A program made the position numbers and the translations under genes. From positions 1 through 43,967 of the forward strand of contig JAFVBR010000024.1 in the NCBI GenBank assembly GCA_017479885.1: a stretch of 43,967 bases of DNA, written 5' to 3'. Position 1 is the first letter of the stretch. Each line of letters begins with the position of its first letter. A model generated the notes under the pieces. The model saw only the letters and a list, made by a program, of their open reading frames with translations. It made no database searches and had not been told where the DNA came from. The DNA is from Paludibacteraceae bacterium (GTDB lineage: Bacteria > Bacteroidota > Bacteroidia > Bacteroidales > Paludibacteraceae). Of this stretch, positions 1 to 10,023 are shown in pieces.

Positions 1-3000
1 AGTTCCGCCATTCTTACAGACGATCAGCAGGACAATGAGAAGTACATGACCAATGTAATAAAGAGGGAAAATAACCTGAAGCAGACACAATATTCTGTAA
101 GCGGACTGGAGTGGGGTACTCCATATTACATATATGTACGTTCGGTATGTGACCGTGAGGCTGATGATGGCGTGAGTCTGTGGTCGAGTCCTACTGAATT
201 CACCACGAAAGTTCCAAATCCGATGCCTCTGCCTTATAAGGAGGAATTCGATAGATGGGGAAGCTCGTCGACTAACGGCTACAAACTTCCTGCCCAAGGT
301 TTGGAAAACGGCTGGCAGAAAGTGTCGGCAGGCAACTATCCTTATCTGACGACAACCAACTACAGTTCGCCCGCATCGCTATATCTTTACAATTTCCAGG
401 GTGCTACGACCGCCTTGTCCAGCCGTTGCGGTTATGCTATTGCTCCACTGCTTGCCACCCAGGATCTGACAGATGTCAAGGTGTCGTTTTTCGGAAGGGC
501 AGTAACAGCGGCAACTACGGCTGAACAGGCAGCTTCATGCTATGTTGATACATTGTATATTGGTGCAATGACAGACCCGAAAGATTCCACCACCTTCACT
601 TTGTTGAAAGAAGTGTCGGTACCGACAACGACTTTCAAGGAGTACAATGTGGTATTAGACAACTGGGCTCCGTCGTACGGAAATTATATAGCTTTTACGA
701 CCGCCCATGCATGGTCGCCGCGTGCAACCAATCCGACAACAGGTGCTACAGGTACTATATACAATTCGTTGTATATTGATGACGTCATTTTCTCGATATA
801 TACCGACAGCAAGCCCCTGTCGCTTGAAACGACGGACGTACAGGGCGACAACGTGAGTGTGAGCTGGTCGGGCCGGGCATCTGACGGCTGGACCATTGTG
901 GTGGCAACAAAGGAAATCAATCCTGACACTGTGTCTGCAACGACAAGTGGAGTAGTGCTTAAAGATACTGCGATAGCAAGTACAGTCTTTGACTACAAGA
1001 TAGAGAACCTGACGCCGCAAACATGGTATTACATCTACTTGAAGCCGACGAAAGGCAAAGAGTGGAGCAGTATAAGTGCGATGACACTCTGTCTGCCCCT
1101 TACTCCGACCAAGAGTTTCATGATGGACTTCGAGTATCTCGGAGACTCCGCTGCAACAGCCCAAACAAAATATGTGCCTGATTGCTGGACTGCATACAAC
1201 GAAAGCAACACAACAACGGCATCATATATACCGGGCATATACCGTTATAGTACGACAGCCTCCATTACGGCAACAAGTTACTGCCGTCCCGGTGGCAGAA
1301 AATCGATGCACGTATATACCTACATACCTGCTACGGCTACTGCGACCTCAGCAGGTCCGGCAGTGTTCGCAACACCCGAAATCAAGGTGAATGACATGGC
1401 ATCGCTGTATGTGTCGTTCTGGTATAAGGCACAAAGTAATACATACACGTTCGGTTTGGGCGTGATGAAGGACCCGGATGATTTCAGCACATATACCGAG
1501 TTGGCTGTCATCTATCCCGGTAATACCAACTGGAACCAGTATGAATACGTGCTCGGTGACCTCGGTTACAAGCCGGAGATGGGCAAGTATGTGGCATGGG
1601 TGGCAGATTTGCATCTTGACAAATCAACAGCCCGCTATGCAGGCGGCTACATAGACGACATACAGATGTACGAGCAGACATGTAAGGCACCTCAGGTGAA
1701 TATCAGTCAGATAAGCGATACTTCGGCAATAGTGATGACCGGTCTGCCATCGAGTTCGGTAATTACATATACATTGTTCAAGGATACGGTAGTTGATGCT
1801 CTTGTGCTCAATGATCCTGATTCAGGCAGTGTTTATATGCAGAAGATGGTAGCTGCCGGCAAGGTGGCTCAAGCTGACACACTTGCCAACGGAGCCGGTC
1901 AGATACTCCATGACTTGGAAGAGTCAACCGACTACACGATAGCACTTCAGATGCTTTGCGACGAGGGTGCGACATCTGTGTATGTACTCAATACGTTTAC
2001 GACGCAGTGCGCCGCCAAACCATTGTCATACTTCGAGAAGATAGACTTCGAGCGTATAACTATTGACGGAAAAGAAGTGAATATCTACAACGATACCACT
2101 TATAACTCCACAACTGCGACATGGGCAGGCGGTGCTCGTCCGATAGAGTGCTGGATGTTGGGTAACAAGGCAATGGATCCGAGCAACAAGACAGCCGGAT
2201 TTGTGCCGTATGTTGTCCGCCGAACCGCTACTCAGACGAATACAACCATTGTTCCGTCCGACTGGAATGCGCTGCGCTTATATTCGACCACAACGTATAA
2301 CGGTGCGTACGCTATAATGCCTACGCTTGATGTTGACGACATACGCAACTATCAGGTTAGTTTCAAAGGACGTGCAAACGGCGGAACAGCACTGACCAAG
2401 TCGGCACTGACAACATATGCCGGTGGTATAATAGTCGGAATAGTATCAGACGCGAGTGACCTTTCCACATTCATGGCTCTTGACACATTGTATGTACAGG
2501 ACACTGCTGTTCACAAGATGGTAGTCCGTTTTGACAAGTACAAAGGTGATGCCGACGGCAATATGGGCAGACAGATAGCCTTCATGTCGGAATTTGCGAA
2601 GACCAACGTGTTTGTAATAGATGATATTACAGTGAGCGAGGCAAGTAGCGGTTGTCAGATACCTCTTCACTTGCGTGCCAACCCGAACGTTTATGACGCA
2701 GAACTCAGTTGGGAGTCGTCAGCCGACAGTTTCTATGTATATATAGCAAACGAGGTTGTAGCCTACGACAAGTGGGATACGTATGCCAAGTGGCTGGCTG
2801 TCAAAAAGACCGACAAGGAGTCAGTGTTCGTAGATGGTCTGCAAGGCTCGAAGCCTTATTATGCATACATCAAGGCAGTATGCCAAGACACGGCACAGTG
2901 GGCTCTGGATCCGTTGTATTTCAAGACCGAGTGTCCCGAGTCGCTGATGTTGCCTTATGAAGAGAACTTCGACAGTTACGCTACCGGCGGCACGAGTCAC

Positions 3001-6000
3001 CCTGATTGCTGGGATGTATATTACAACAACTACAATCTGATAGACAATCCTACCTCAACAATTTATCCATACGTTTATTCTACAGCTCATTACGGTACAA
3101 GCGGAAACGGCATGTATTTCTACTATTACGGAACATACAACACGCCTGAGAGGCGTGCAACTGCTGCAACACCCAGAATAGGCGGTAAGATAAACCAGAC
3201 GATGGTGTCGTTCGTATATAGGAATTCAAGCACGACAGCTATATCGTCATCGAGCGATTATACGGGATACTTGATAGTAGGTTTTGCAAGCGAGACATCA
3301 ACTCTGGACACTCTGCTGAAGACGTTTGTGCCGATAGATACGATAGCTGTTAAGCCTTACAATGGTGCTGATGCAGTATGGCACGAGTATGTGCGTGAGT
3401 TGTCGGATGTAAGCGGCGAGAACATGCACTTAGTGCTCGCAACTTATAATCCATGGGGTACGAGCACGACATATCACGCCGGTCAGGGCGGAAGCATATA
3501 TCTGGACAACCTGAAAGTAGAGAAGATTCCTACCTGCTTCACTCCATCTGTTGAAAGCGTTTCCAACGTGACATTCGAGACATGTGATGTGAGCGTCAGT
3601 CCAGCCAAAGAGAAAGATACGAAGTGGGATTTGATGATAGTAAGTGGTGACGAGAAAGACACTGTTATGGTGACAGACACACTGACAGTGATACCTGTGA
3701 AAGGTTTGAAGAACGGCACAACTTACACCGTGTATGCTCGTACCAATTGCGGCGATGGTGATGTAAGTGCCTGGTCTGCAGGGCTTGACTTTAATACTCA
3801 GAAACTGATTACAGACAGTGCGTTCTATGGTTTTGAGAATACCGAACGTACAACGTTGATTCCTACTTCCACTTCTGATTCGTATGTAATTCATCCTGAT
3901 TTGTCGGTTCAGAATATATCGAAGGCAGGCACTTACGCCACGAGCTATTCATATATTCCTTACAACTACAGCAATTCTGCAACCATTACGTATTCGCGTA
4001 CAGGTGAAGCGGCTTTGAGGATGTACAATTGTTTCAGTACGACAGCGACCTCTTGCTGGACGAATGCCTACGTTAAACTACCTCAGATTGAGAATGCCCA
4101 GAACAAGCAGTTGAGTTTCGACATGAGGGCCGGTTATGCCGGTGGAGACACCATACTGGAGACGAACCAGTACTATAGGATGGCTGAACTGGAGATAGGA
4201 ATGATAGATGCAGATGCAACAGATGTCAGCAGTTATGAGACATTGGCATCGTTCAAGATGTCTCCTCTGTACCTGCATGAGAAGGCAATAAATGCAAATA
4301 ACCGTCTGTTTGACCACATTGTGTTCCCGTTGCCCGAAAAACTGACAGTAAACAAGAAACTCGTGTTGCGTAATATAGGAACGGAAGCAACAAGTTATAT
4401 TTACCTTGACAACTTGACGATAGAGCCCAAGAAGCAGAATGTGGCAACACCGAAGTTCAAGTCGTCGGCAGTAAGTGCGACAACTCTGACATTAAACTGG
4501 GACAAGAACGGTGCGGAGAAGTGGAATGTATATGTAGTTGATGCAGATGCAGCCATCAATTTCCCGCTTGATTCCGTAGCCGCTTCAGATATAGTAGCCG
4601 ACAAGAAGGATGTGACGGATACTACAGTCACCTTCAGCGGTCTCACCCCCGGCAAGAAGTATTATGCTTACCTTCAGTTGGCAGGCGAGAGCGGCATAGG
4701 TGCGACGTCGATCCGTCGTCCGGAGATAATGCCATTGAGTGAGAAAATAGCCGTTACTGACACCATAGACTTCGAGAGCGGTTTGGTATCTCTGTTCGGC
4801 CCGACAGCTGCGGCAGCAGACTCTGCATATCTGACATTGCCGGGTTGGTATATGGGTAACAAGCGCTATAACGGCAGGGCTTATCAAGGAGATGTCCACA
4901 CGTATGGAACATACTACTCGGGTAATACTCGTTCAACGACGTACCAGTACATGCGTTATAGCCATAACAAGAATACGAGTGCCGACAAGGACAAGAATGC
5001 GTTGCGCTTGTATAATGGAACAACCACCGGTTACAACGGTGCTTATGCCGTAATGCCGATGATTGATTGTGACCAGCTTGACACATTGCAGCTCAACTTC
5101 TGGGCGCGTCCGTTCTGGGGAACCAGTGTGGAAACTGCCCCGAAGGTAGGTGCTGCTACAAGTACAGCGCCGCAGCGTCCGCTGATAGTGGGAACAGTGA
5201 CTGACCCGAACGACATCTCCACATTTGAGGAGATACAGCGGTTCACCTATAGTGACTTATCTCTTACGACAAGTACCAACCTGTTTGAAAATGAGGACTT
5301 GTGGTATGATGAGTTTGCGATTTCACTTGCCGGCACGGAAGGAAAGTATATAGCATTCCTTAATGATACAATAGGTTACTGGTTTATTGATGATATATCA
5401 TTCGGACCAGCCACATGCTTTACTCCTGCCGGATTGAAGTCTTCGGACGTAACCAACAAGTCGGCAGTGCTGAGCTGGAAAACCTTCGTTGACTCAAAGA
5501 GCAGGATACAGGTAGCAACAAGCGGTACCTACGCTTCGAATGCAATAGCCATCGACACATTGGTAGCCGAGGGTGTAAATTCGATTACTGTCAGCGGCTT
5601 GGAAGGCAGTACGAGGTATGTATGGCATGTAAGGTCGGAATGCGGCGGAGAACTTGGCAACAGCAAGTGGACCAGTGACGGTGAGTTTGACACCGGCTGT
5701 CCTGCAGTAGGAAGCGGAACCAAATACAGTTTCGAAGCAGCCGAAGGTCTTGTAATCCGCAAAGGAGCAACCAGTGCGACATACAGTATTCCTAACTGCT
5801 GGCGTGCAGACGGTACATATACAACCAAGAGCAGTACGTATATTCCATACGTAGTGTCATCTTCGGGAACCACATGGTATTCACACGCATCGGATGCGCT
5901 AAGTGGAACAGAGACCAACCTGAACGGAATGTATTTCTATAACTCGCAGAGTTATTTAGGAACGTCAACATATTACCGCAGTTGGGCCGTTACGCCTGAG

Positions 6001-8853
6001 ATAAGCGGTGATATTCAGGATATGCAGGTTTCGTTCTATATGTTGCCAAACTCATATAATCCGCAGACGCAACTATTGGCAGGTGCGGCAACAACAGCCA
6101 ACTATACTTCGGTTGTTGTGGTTGGTTTGCTGAGTGATCCTGATGACATGTCAACATTTATTCCGGTAGATACGCTTGTGTATGACCGTGTAAATCCCAC
6201 GCAGTCAACTCCTGCAACTCCTGAGAACGACTACATGTGGCAGAAGATGACTGTGAACTTTGAGAATGTGAAAGAAACGGATGCACACTTCATTTGCTTT
6301 GTAGGTGATGCCAATATAGCTATGGAGGTATGTGCCGAGAAACTGGCATCGTATTTGGAGACAACATCTTCATGGTACGTATATAACAGATTCTACATTG
6401 ATGACATATCAATAGAAACCAAGTCGGAGTGTATAATTCCTTCCAATGTGAAAGCAAGCAACATTTTGAAAGATGCAGCTATGATAACATGGGAGAGTGA
6501 AGGCAAGGCTGATATTGTTGCGGTATATACGAGTGCGCAACTTACAGAGTCAACACTTGTAGTCCGCGATACGGTTGCCAACGATACACTGGAGATTTTC
6601 GATTTGGAACCATTCACAAATTATTATGTGACTGTGCAGGCAATATGTGCGGAGGATATGGAGTCAGATCCGAGCCAAACTTATGAGTTCCACACGCTTC
6701 GTGTACCGAAGGTGGCAGAGACATTCATGACCAACATCAGGATTCCTGCTGACTGGGAGAGCGGAACCGGTCGTGCAGAAGACGTGTTTGCCGGTACTGC
6801 TGATATTGTCCCGGCGACTACATACGCATGGTATCACGGAACTGCTCTGGACGGACTGGTTTATCCTCACCAGTACATGTACATGTATTCAACCACCACA
6901 TTGCCTACCGATGCTACTCTCGACTCGGCATATCTGGGCAGTACGTACCAGAAGTTCGGTTGGATGATTACTCCGTCAGTAGTACTTGACGATGAGCATG
7001 ACGCATGGCTGACATTTACGGGCTTCATGTCCGGTTACGGCAGTGTAGATGGTAGTCCGAGCAGTTCGACGACAATTTACAGGAAGGCGGACTTGAACGG
7101 CAAGGATGATCAGTTCATGGTTATCGTATCCGACGATAACGGTGAGACATGGAAACGCGAGAACGCCATTATATGGAACAATGAAACAGGTGAAGACAAC
7201 GGCATCCGTGTTGACGGCAAGGATCGTAACCACTGGTACGGCAAGGGCGATTATTCGCTTTCAGACCTTGCAGTTACGAAGGATGAGGCCGTAGCCAATC
7301 CGATACGTGTGGATTTGTCGAAGTACAAAGGCAAAACCATCAAAGTTGCATTCTATGTGGAGAATACGCTTCACAATGCAAGAAACTACATGCGCATCTC
7401 CCACCTTAATCTGAACTACTACGTAGTGGAACAAGGTACTCTGACGAACTGCCAGTATGAGGAGTTTGACGAGTCTCAGACATTGGGCTTTGCCATAGAT
7501 GAAGACAGGATAGCTTCCGGAGCCCAGCATTTCGAGCGTATTGTATATGCTCCTGCTTTGGATGCCGACCTGAGCGAATATACAGGCTCGTTCCTCGACT
7601 CGCTCTATGTGCTTGATGCCGAAGTGCTCTCAGCTCCGACTTACGTGATAAACGCTACCATCTGCGAGGGTGAAGAGTATTCAGACAACAACTTCATTCC
7701 GCGCATGGAATCAGGAACGTACAAGCAGAAAGGAGTATGCACTGAGACAGGTTGCGACAGTATAACGGTTTTGAATCTGACAGTGATACCTCGTCAGTAC
7801 ACCGTGGTGGAAGACACTATCTGCGAGGGTCAGGCATATCAATTCAACGGCAAGGAATACCTGACACGTACTATAACAAGCGACACGCTGACATCTGTAG
7901 TTACGGGTTGTGACAGTATAGTGACATTGTTCCTTGAGGTTGTACCTGCTTTGAAGGACGAACGTACGGTTCAGATATGCTCGAGCAACACGTATTACAT
8001 GAGTGAGAAATATCCGGCTTTGGACCAGTCAGGCCACTACGTTGACACCATTAAGAATGTTGACGGTTGCAACGTGGTAATCGACTTGAATCTGACAGTA
8101 TATGACACATTGTATTCATCATACGAGGTGACCACCTGTGCCGGTACTCCTGTAATTTATGAAGGCCAGACCTTCACAGAGGCGGGCGTATATCCGGTAT
8201 ATCTGAAGTCGGCAGCCGGTTGTGATTCATTGGTAACTCTTACGGTTAATGTTACTCCGGTTTATCTGGATACACTCAATATCCAGATATGCAACGGGGA
8301 GACATATCCGTTCAACGGTTTGGACATCAGTGTCGCCGGAGAGTATAAGGAGACGGTTTCAAGTATAAACGGATGCGACTCCACCACCGTATTGGTTCTT
8401 GATGTACTTGAGAAACAAGAGCATTACGTGGATACGGTTATCAACGAAAGTGATTTGCCCTACTTCTATGGTGATGTAACCTATCCGATCGGAACCGAAC
8501 CCGGTGTATATGAAGATACCATTACGGATGCCGGCGTATGCGGCGGAGTGTTGTATCATAAACTTACTATCATATCAGAGACAGGCATTGACAACCTGAA
8601 GGCAAAGGATTTGAGACTTACGCCAAGTGTGATAAACCGCGATGAAACGGTTGCAGTATCAAGCAAGTTCACAAGTTCCGAGCTCAAGGGCATGCGTATA
8701 GACGTATATGATATGACCGGCAAGCAGGTAATGACAACTACCGAAGTCGGCAATCCTATAGAAATAGACTGCTTCCACGTGAGCGGACTGTACAATGTCC
8801 GTATCACAACGGGTACTCAGCAGGTATATATAGGCCGTGTAGTGGTAAGATAA
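1..8853 (+). CDS. Giant modular T9SS-exported adhesin-like surface protein (5' partial)
   Basis: The reading frame is open from the first base, so the true start lies upstream; at least 2950 residues are visible. The protein is built from alternating modules: a partial fibronectin III-like piece, then jelly-roll domains of the cleaved-adhesin/choice-of-anchor-J type at roughly 220-820, 1110-1680, 2020-2640, 2950-3525, 3820-4420, 4755-5405, 5715-6420 and 6710-7430. Most end in YIDDI or YLDNL and are followed by a fibronectin III-like domain. Five cysteine-pair repeats follow (about 7650-8415), each ending near GCDS. The last 80 or so residues form a T9SS type A sorting domain (VYDMTGKQV, then SGLYNVRI). 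Such proteins are carried across the outer membrane by T9SS and usually act in adhesion or carbohydrate binding. The ligand is unknown. A terminator lies 18 bases after the stop, so the gene is transcribed separately from the next operon. Confidence 0.85.
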   Translation, partial: SSAILTDDQQDNEKYMTNVIKRENNLKQTQYSVSGLEWGTPYYIYVRSVCDREADDGVSLWSSPTEFTTKVPNPMPLPYKEEFDRWGSSSTNGYKLPAQGLENGWQKVSAGNYPYLTTTNYSSPASLYLYNFQGATTALSSRCGYAIAPLLATQDLTDVKVSFFGRAVTAATTAEQAASCYVDTLYIGAMTDPKDSTTFTLLKEVSVPTTTFKEYNVVLDNWAPSYGNYIAFTTAHAWSPRATNPTTGATGTIYNSLYIDDVIFSIYTDSKPLSLETTDVQGDNVSVSWSGRASDGWTIVVATKEINPDTVSATTSGVVLKDTAIASTVFDYKIENLTPQTWYYIYLKPTKGKEWSSISAMTLCLPLTPTKSFMMDFEYLGDSAATAQTKYVPDCWTAYNESNTTTASYIPGIYRYSTTASITATSYCRPGGRKSMHVYTYIPATATATSAGPAVFATPEIKVNDMASLYVSFWYKAQSNTYTFGLGVMKDPDDFSTYTELAVIYPGNTNWNQYEYVLGDLGYKPEMGKYVAWVADLHLDKSTARYAGGYIDDIQMYEQTCKAPQVNISQISDTSAIVMTGLPSSSVITYTLFKDTVVDALVLNDPDSGSVYMQKMVAAGKVAQADTLANGAGQILHDLEESTDYTIALQMLCDEGATSVYVLNTFTTQCAAKPLSYFEKIDFERITIDGKEVNIYNDTTYNSTTATWAGGARPIECWMLGNKAMDPSNKTAGFVPYVVRRTATQTNTTIVPSDWNALRLYSTTTYNGAYAIMPTLDVDDIRNYQVSFKGRANGGTALTKSALTTYAGGIIVGIVSDASDLSTFMALDTLYVQDTAVHKMVVRFDKYKGDADGNMGRQIAFMSEFAKTNVFVIDDITVSEASSGCQIPLHLRANPNVYDAELSWESSADSFYVYIANEVVAYDKWDTYAKWLAVKKTDKESVFVDGLQGSKPYYAYIKAVCQDTAQWALDPLYFKTECPESLMLPYEENFDSYATGGTSHPDCWDVYYNNYNLIDNPTSTIYPYVYSTAHYGTSGNGMYFYYYGTYNTPERRATAATPRIGGKINQTMVSFVYRNSSTTAISSSSDYTGYLIVGFASETSTLDTLLKTFVPIDTIAVKPYNGADAVWHEYVRELSDVSGENMHLVLATYNPWGTSTTYHAGQGGSIYLDNLKVEKIPTCFTPSVESVSNVTFETCDVSVSPAKEKDTKWDLMIVSGDEKDTVMVTDTLTVIPVKGLKNGTTYTVYARTNCGDGDVSAWSAGLDFNTQKLITDSAFYGFENTERTTLIPTSTSDSYVIHPDLSVQNISKAGTYATSYSYIPYNYSNSATITYSRTGEAALRMYNCFSTTATSCWTNAYVKLPQIENAQNKQLSFDMRAGYAGGDTILETNQYYRMAELEIGMIDADATDVSSYETLASFKMSPLYLHEKAINANNRLFDHIVFPLPEKLTVNKKLVLRNIGTEATSYIYLDNLTIEPKKQNVATPKFKSSAVSATTLTLNWDKNGAEKWNVYVVDADAAINFPLDSVAASDIVADKKDVTDTTVTFSGLTPGKKYYAYLQLAGESGIGATSIRRPEIMPLSEKIAVTDTIDFESGLVSLFGPTAAAADSAYLTLPGWYMGNKRYNGRAYQGDVHTYGTYYSGNTRSTTYQYMRYSHNKNTSADKDKNALRLYNGTTTGYNGAYAVMPMIDCDQLDTLQLNFWARPFWGTSVETAPKVGAATSTAPQRPLIVGTVTDPNDISTFEEIQRFTYSDLSLTTSTNLFENEDLWYDEFAISLAGTEGKYIAFLNDTIGYWFIDDISFGPATCFTPAGLKSSDVTNKSAVLSWKTFVDSKSRIQVATSGTYASNAIAIDTLVAEGVNSITVSGLEGSTRYVWHVRSECGGELGNSKWTSDGEFDTGCPAVGSGTKYSFEAAEGLVIRKGATSATYSIPNCWRADGTYTTKSSTYIPYVVSSSGTTWYSHASDALSGTETNLNGMYFYNSQSYLGTSTYYRSWAVTPEISGDIQDMQVSFYMLPNSYNPQTQLLAGAATTANYTSVVVVGLLSDPDDMSTFIPVDTLVYDRVNPTQSTPATPENDYMWQKMTVNFENVKETDAHFICFVGDANIAMEVCAEKLASYLETTSSWYVYNRFYIDDISIETKSECIIPSNVKASNILKDAAMITWESEGKADIVAVYTSAQLTESTLVVRDTVANDTLEIFDLEPFTNYYVTVQAICAEDMESDPSQTYEFHTLRVPKVAETFMTNIRIPADWESGTGRAEDVFAGTADIVPATTYAWYHGTALDGLVYPHQYMYMYSTTTLPTDATLDSAYLGSTYQKFGWMITPSVVLDDEHDAWLTFTGFMSGYGSVDGSPSSSTTIYRKADLNGKDDQFMVIVSDDNGETWKRENAIIWNNETGEDNGIRVDGKDRNHWYGKGDYSLSDLAVTKDEAVANPIRVDLSKYKGKTIKVAFYVENTLHNARNYMRISHLNLNYYVVEQGTLTNCQYEEFDESQTLGFAIDEDRIASGAQHFERIVYAPALDADLSEYTGSFLDSLYVLDAEVLSAPTYVINATICEGEEYSDNNFIPRMESGTYKQKGVCTETGCDSITVLNLTVIPRQYTVVEDTICEGQAYQFNGKEYLTRTITSDTLTSVVTGCDSIVTLFLEVVPALKDERTVQICSSNTYYMSEKYPALDQSGHYVDTIKNVDGCNVVIDLNLTVYDTLYSSYEVTTCAGTPVIYEGQTFTEAGVYPVYLKSAAGCDSLVTLTVNVTPVYLDTLNIQICNGETYPFNGLDISVAGEYKETVSSINGCDSTTVLVLDVLEKQEHYVDTVINESDLPYFYGDVTYPIGTEPGVYEDTITDAGVCGGVLYHKLTIISETGIDNLKAKDLRLTPSVINRDETVAVSSKFTSSELKGMRIDVYDMTGKQVMTTTEVGNPIEIDCFHVSGLYNVRITTGTQQVYIGRVVVR

Positions 8854-8871
8854 AACCACTGATACATGAGA

Positions 8872-8905
8872 AGAAAAGTCCGGCACTGTCGGACTTTTCT
8901 TTTTG
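8872..8905 (+). terminator. Rho-independent terminator of the giant adhesin gene
   Basis: A perfect 11-bp stem, AGAAAAGTCCG pairing with CGGACTTTTCT around a 7-nt loop, is followed directly by a run of T. It lies 18 bases after the stop codon at 8853. Confidence 0.9.
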
Positions 8906-8955
8906 TCGGAAAATACGATTATTAAGTAATAAAAAATGAAATTATACTTCAAAGT

Positions 8956-8987
8956 ATTGCACAATTAAAAAAAAAAGCGTAATTTTG
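8956..8987 (+). promoter_or_regulatory. Bacteroidota promoter of the barrel/adhesin/protease operon
   Basis: A TAATTTTG element at 8980-8987 fits the -7 consensus TAnnTTTG. An ATTG at 8956-8959 lies 20 bases before it, the expected position of the -33 TTTG box. Transcription should start near 8993, about 25 bases before the ATG at 9019. Confidence 0.75.
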
Positions 8988-9018
8988 CGAGCAATTTGTA
9001 AAATGGGTTGGTTTAGGC

Positions 9019-9987
9019 ATGAAGATGCAAAAACTTATATTGTCAGTATTCTGTTCTGTCTTGATTGAAGGTGCATGCGCGCAGGTGCAAAATTTTGCAT
9101 TTGCGGGTGCGGATGTCGGTTATGCAGCGCTATTGGACAATAAGAAGGCTGCACAACCTGCCTTTGGAGCAGGAGCCTCGATAAATATAGGTTATGAGTT
9201 GCAGTATCGCAAGTTGTTGTTTGATGTAGGGCTGACCGGTCGGTTCGCCCGGTCGGTAAATACTATTTCGGATGATTATCTGTATCTCCGCATGCTCGAT
9301 ACCGAAGGAGATGAATTCAATTATAACTGCCACTTTTTCAATACTGTAAACAAGCTGAATAGCGCATATATCTCTGTGCCGGTGATGATAGGTTTTCAAA
9401 CAGGCAAAATGTATATGCTTGCCGGAGCGAAGATGTTGTTGAGCATTGCCGGAGTATCGGAAGTATCGACTTATTTGACGACAACTGCCAGTTATGACCG
9501 CTACATCGGCGAATTGCAAAACATGCCTGACCATTTTGTATTTGAAGACAGGTACATGGAGGGCAATGCGAACTCTCTTTTGTTTGCGCCCCAACTAAAT
9601 GTATGTGCCGAGATAGGCTGGCGTCTGGAACATTCGATTGTCGGTGTTACGGGATATGATGTTCCTAAGAAGAAGATTCAGTACAGGATAGGTCTGTTTG
9701 CAGAGTACGGCGTACTTGACCAGCATAAGCACAATGCTACCCAATCGAGGCTTTCGTATTATGACAACGGCGAGGGTTTGCAATACGACATAAACCACAT
9801 ATACGGTTCGGTTGAAGCGAACGATCTGAAATTGGCAAACCTGTTTGTAGGTATCCGTTTCACCGTGCTTTTCAAGATACCCGAGACCAAAGATTGTGTG
9901 CTCTGTAAAGATAACGCCGGTTTCAAGTCCGTCAAGGGCGGAGGAAAGATAAATGCGGAGTTGCATCCTCATTTGAGCAAGAAATAA
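9019..9987 (+). CDS. Outer-membrane beta-barrel protein, 322 aa
   Basis: The N-terminus is a signal peptide (MKMQKLILSVFCSVLIEGACA, cleaved before QVQN). The rest alternates short amphipathic strands rich in Gly and aromatic residues, as in small outer-membrane barrels of the porin-like/PorT type. The order of segments matches the barrel part of the next gene: ISVPVMIGF and YMLAGAK here against IQIP-like and YFLAGPK there, and YRIGLFAEYG against YRLGVYADYG. The two are therefore likely paralogs. It is the first gene after the promoter at 8980. The C-terminal 40 residues carry a Cys pair (CVLC) and a basic tail not typical of barrels. The role may be to seat or anchor the exported adhesins of the same operon, which is inference. 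ATG 9025 is an alternative start. Confidence 0.75.
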   Translation: MKMQKLILSVFCSVLIEGACAQVQNFAFAGADVGYAALLDNKKAAQPAFGAGASINIGYELQYRKLLFDVGLTGRFARSVNTISDDYLYLRMLDTEGDEFNYNCHFFNTVNKLNSAYISVPVMIGFQTGKMYMLAGAKMLLSIAGVSEVSTYLTTTASYDRYIGELQNMPDHFVFEDRYMEGNANSLLFAPQLNVCAEIGWRLEHSIVGVTGYDVPKKKIQYRIGLFAEYGVLDQHKHNATQSRLSYYDNGEGLQYDINHIYGSVEANDLKLANLFVGIRFTVLFKIPETKDCVLCKDNAGFKSVKGGGKINAELHPHLSKK

Positions 9988-10023
9988 ATTGTCAATAATA
10001 GAACAATAGAATATAGATAACGT

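Noticed and set aside
9003-9068. Short upstream reading frame starting ATG 9003
   Set aside because: It is 21 codons in another frame overlapping the barrel gene; no feature supports it as a leader peptide.
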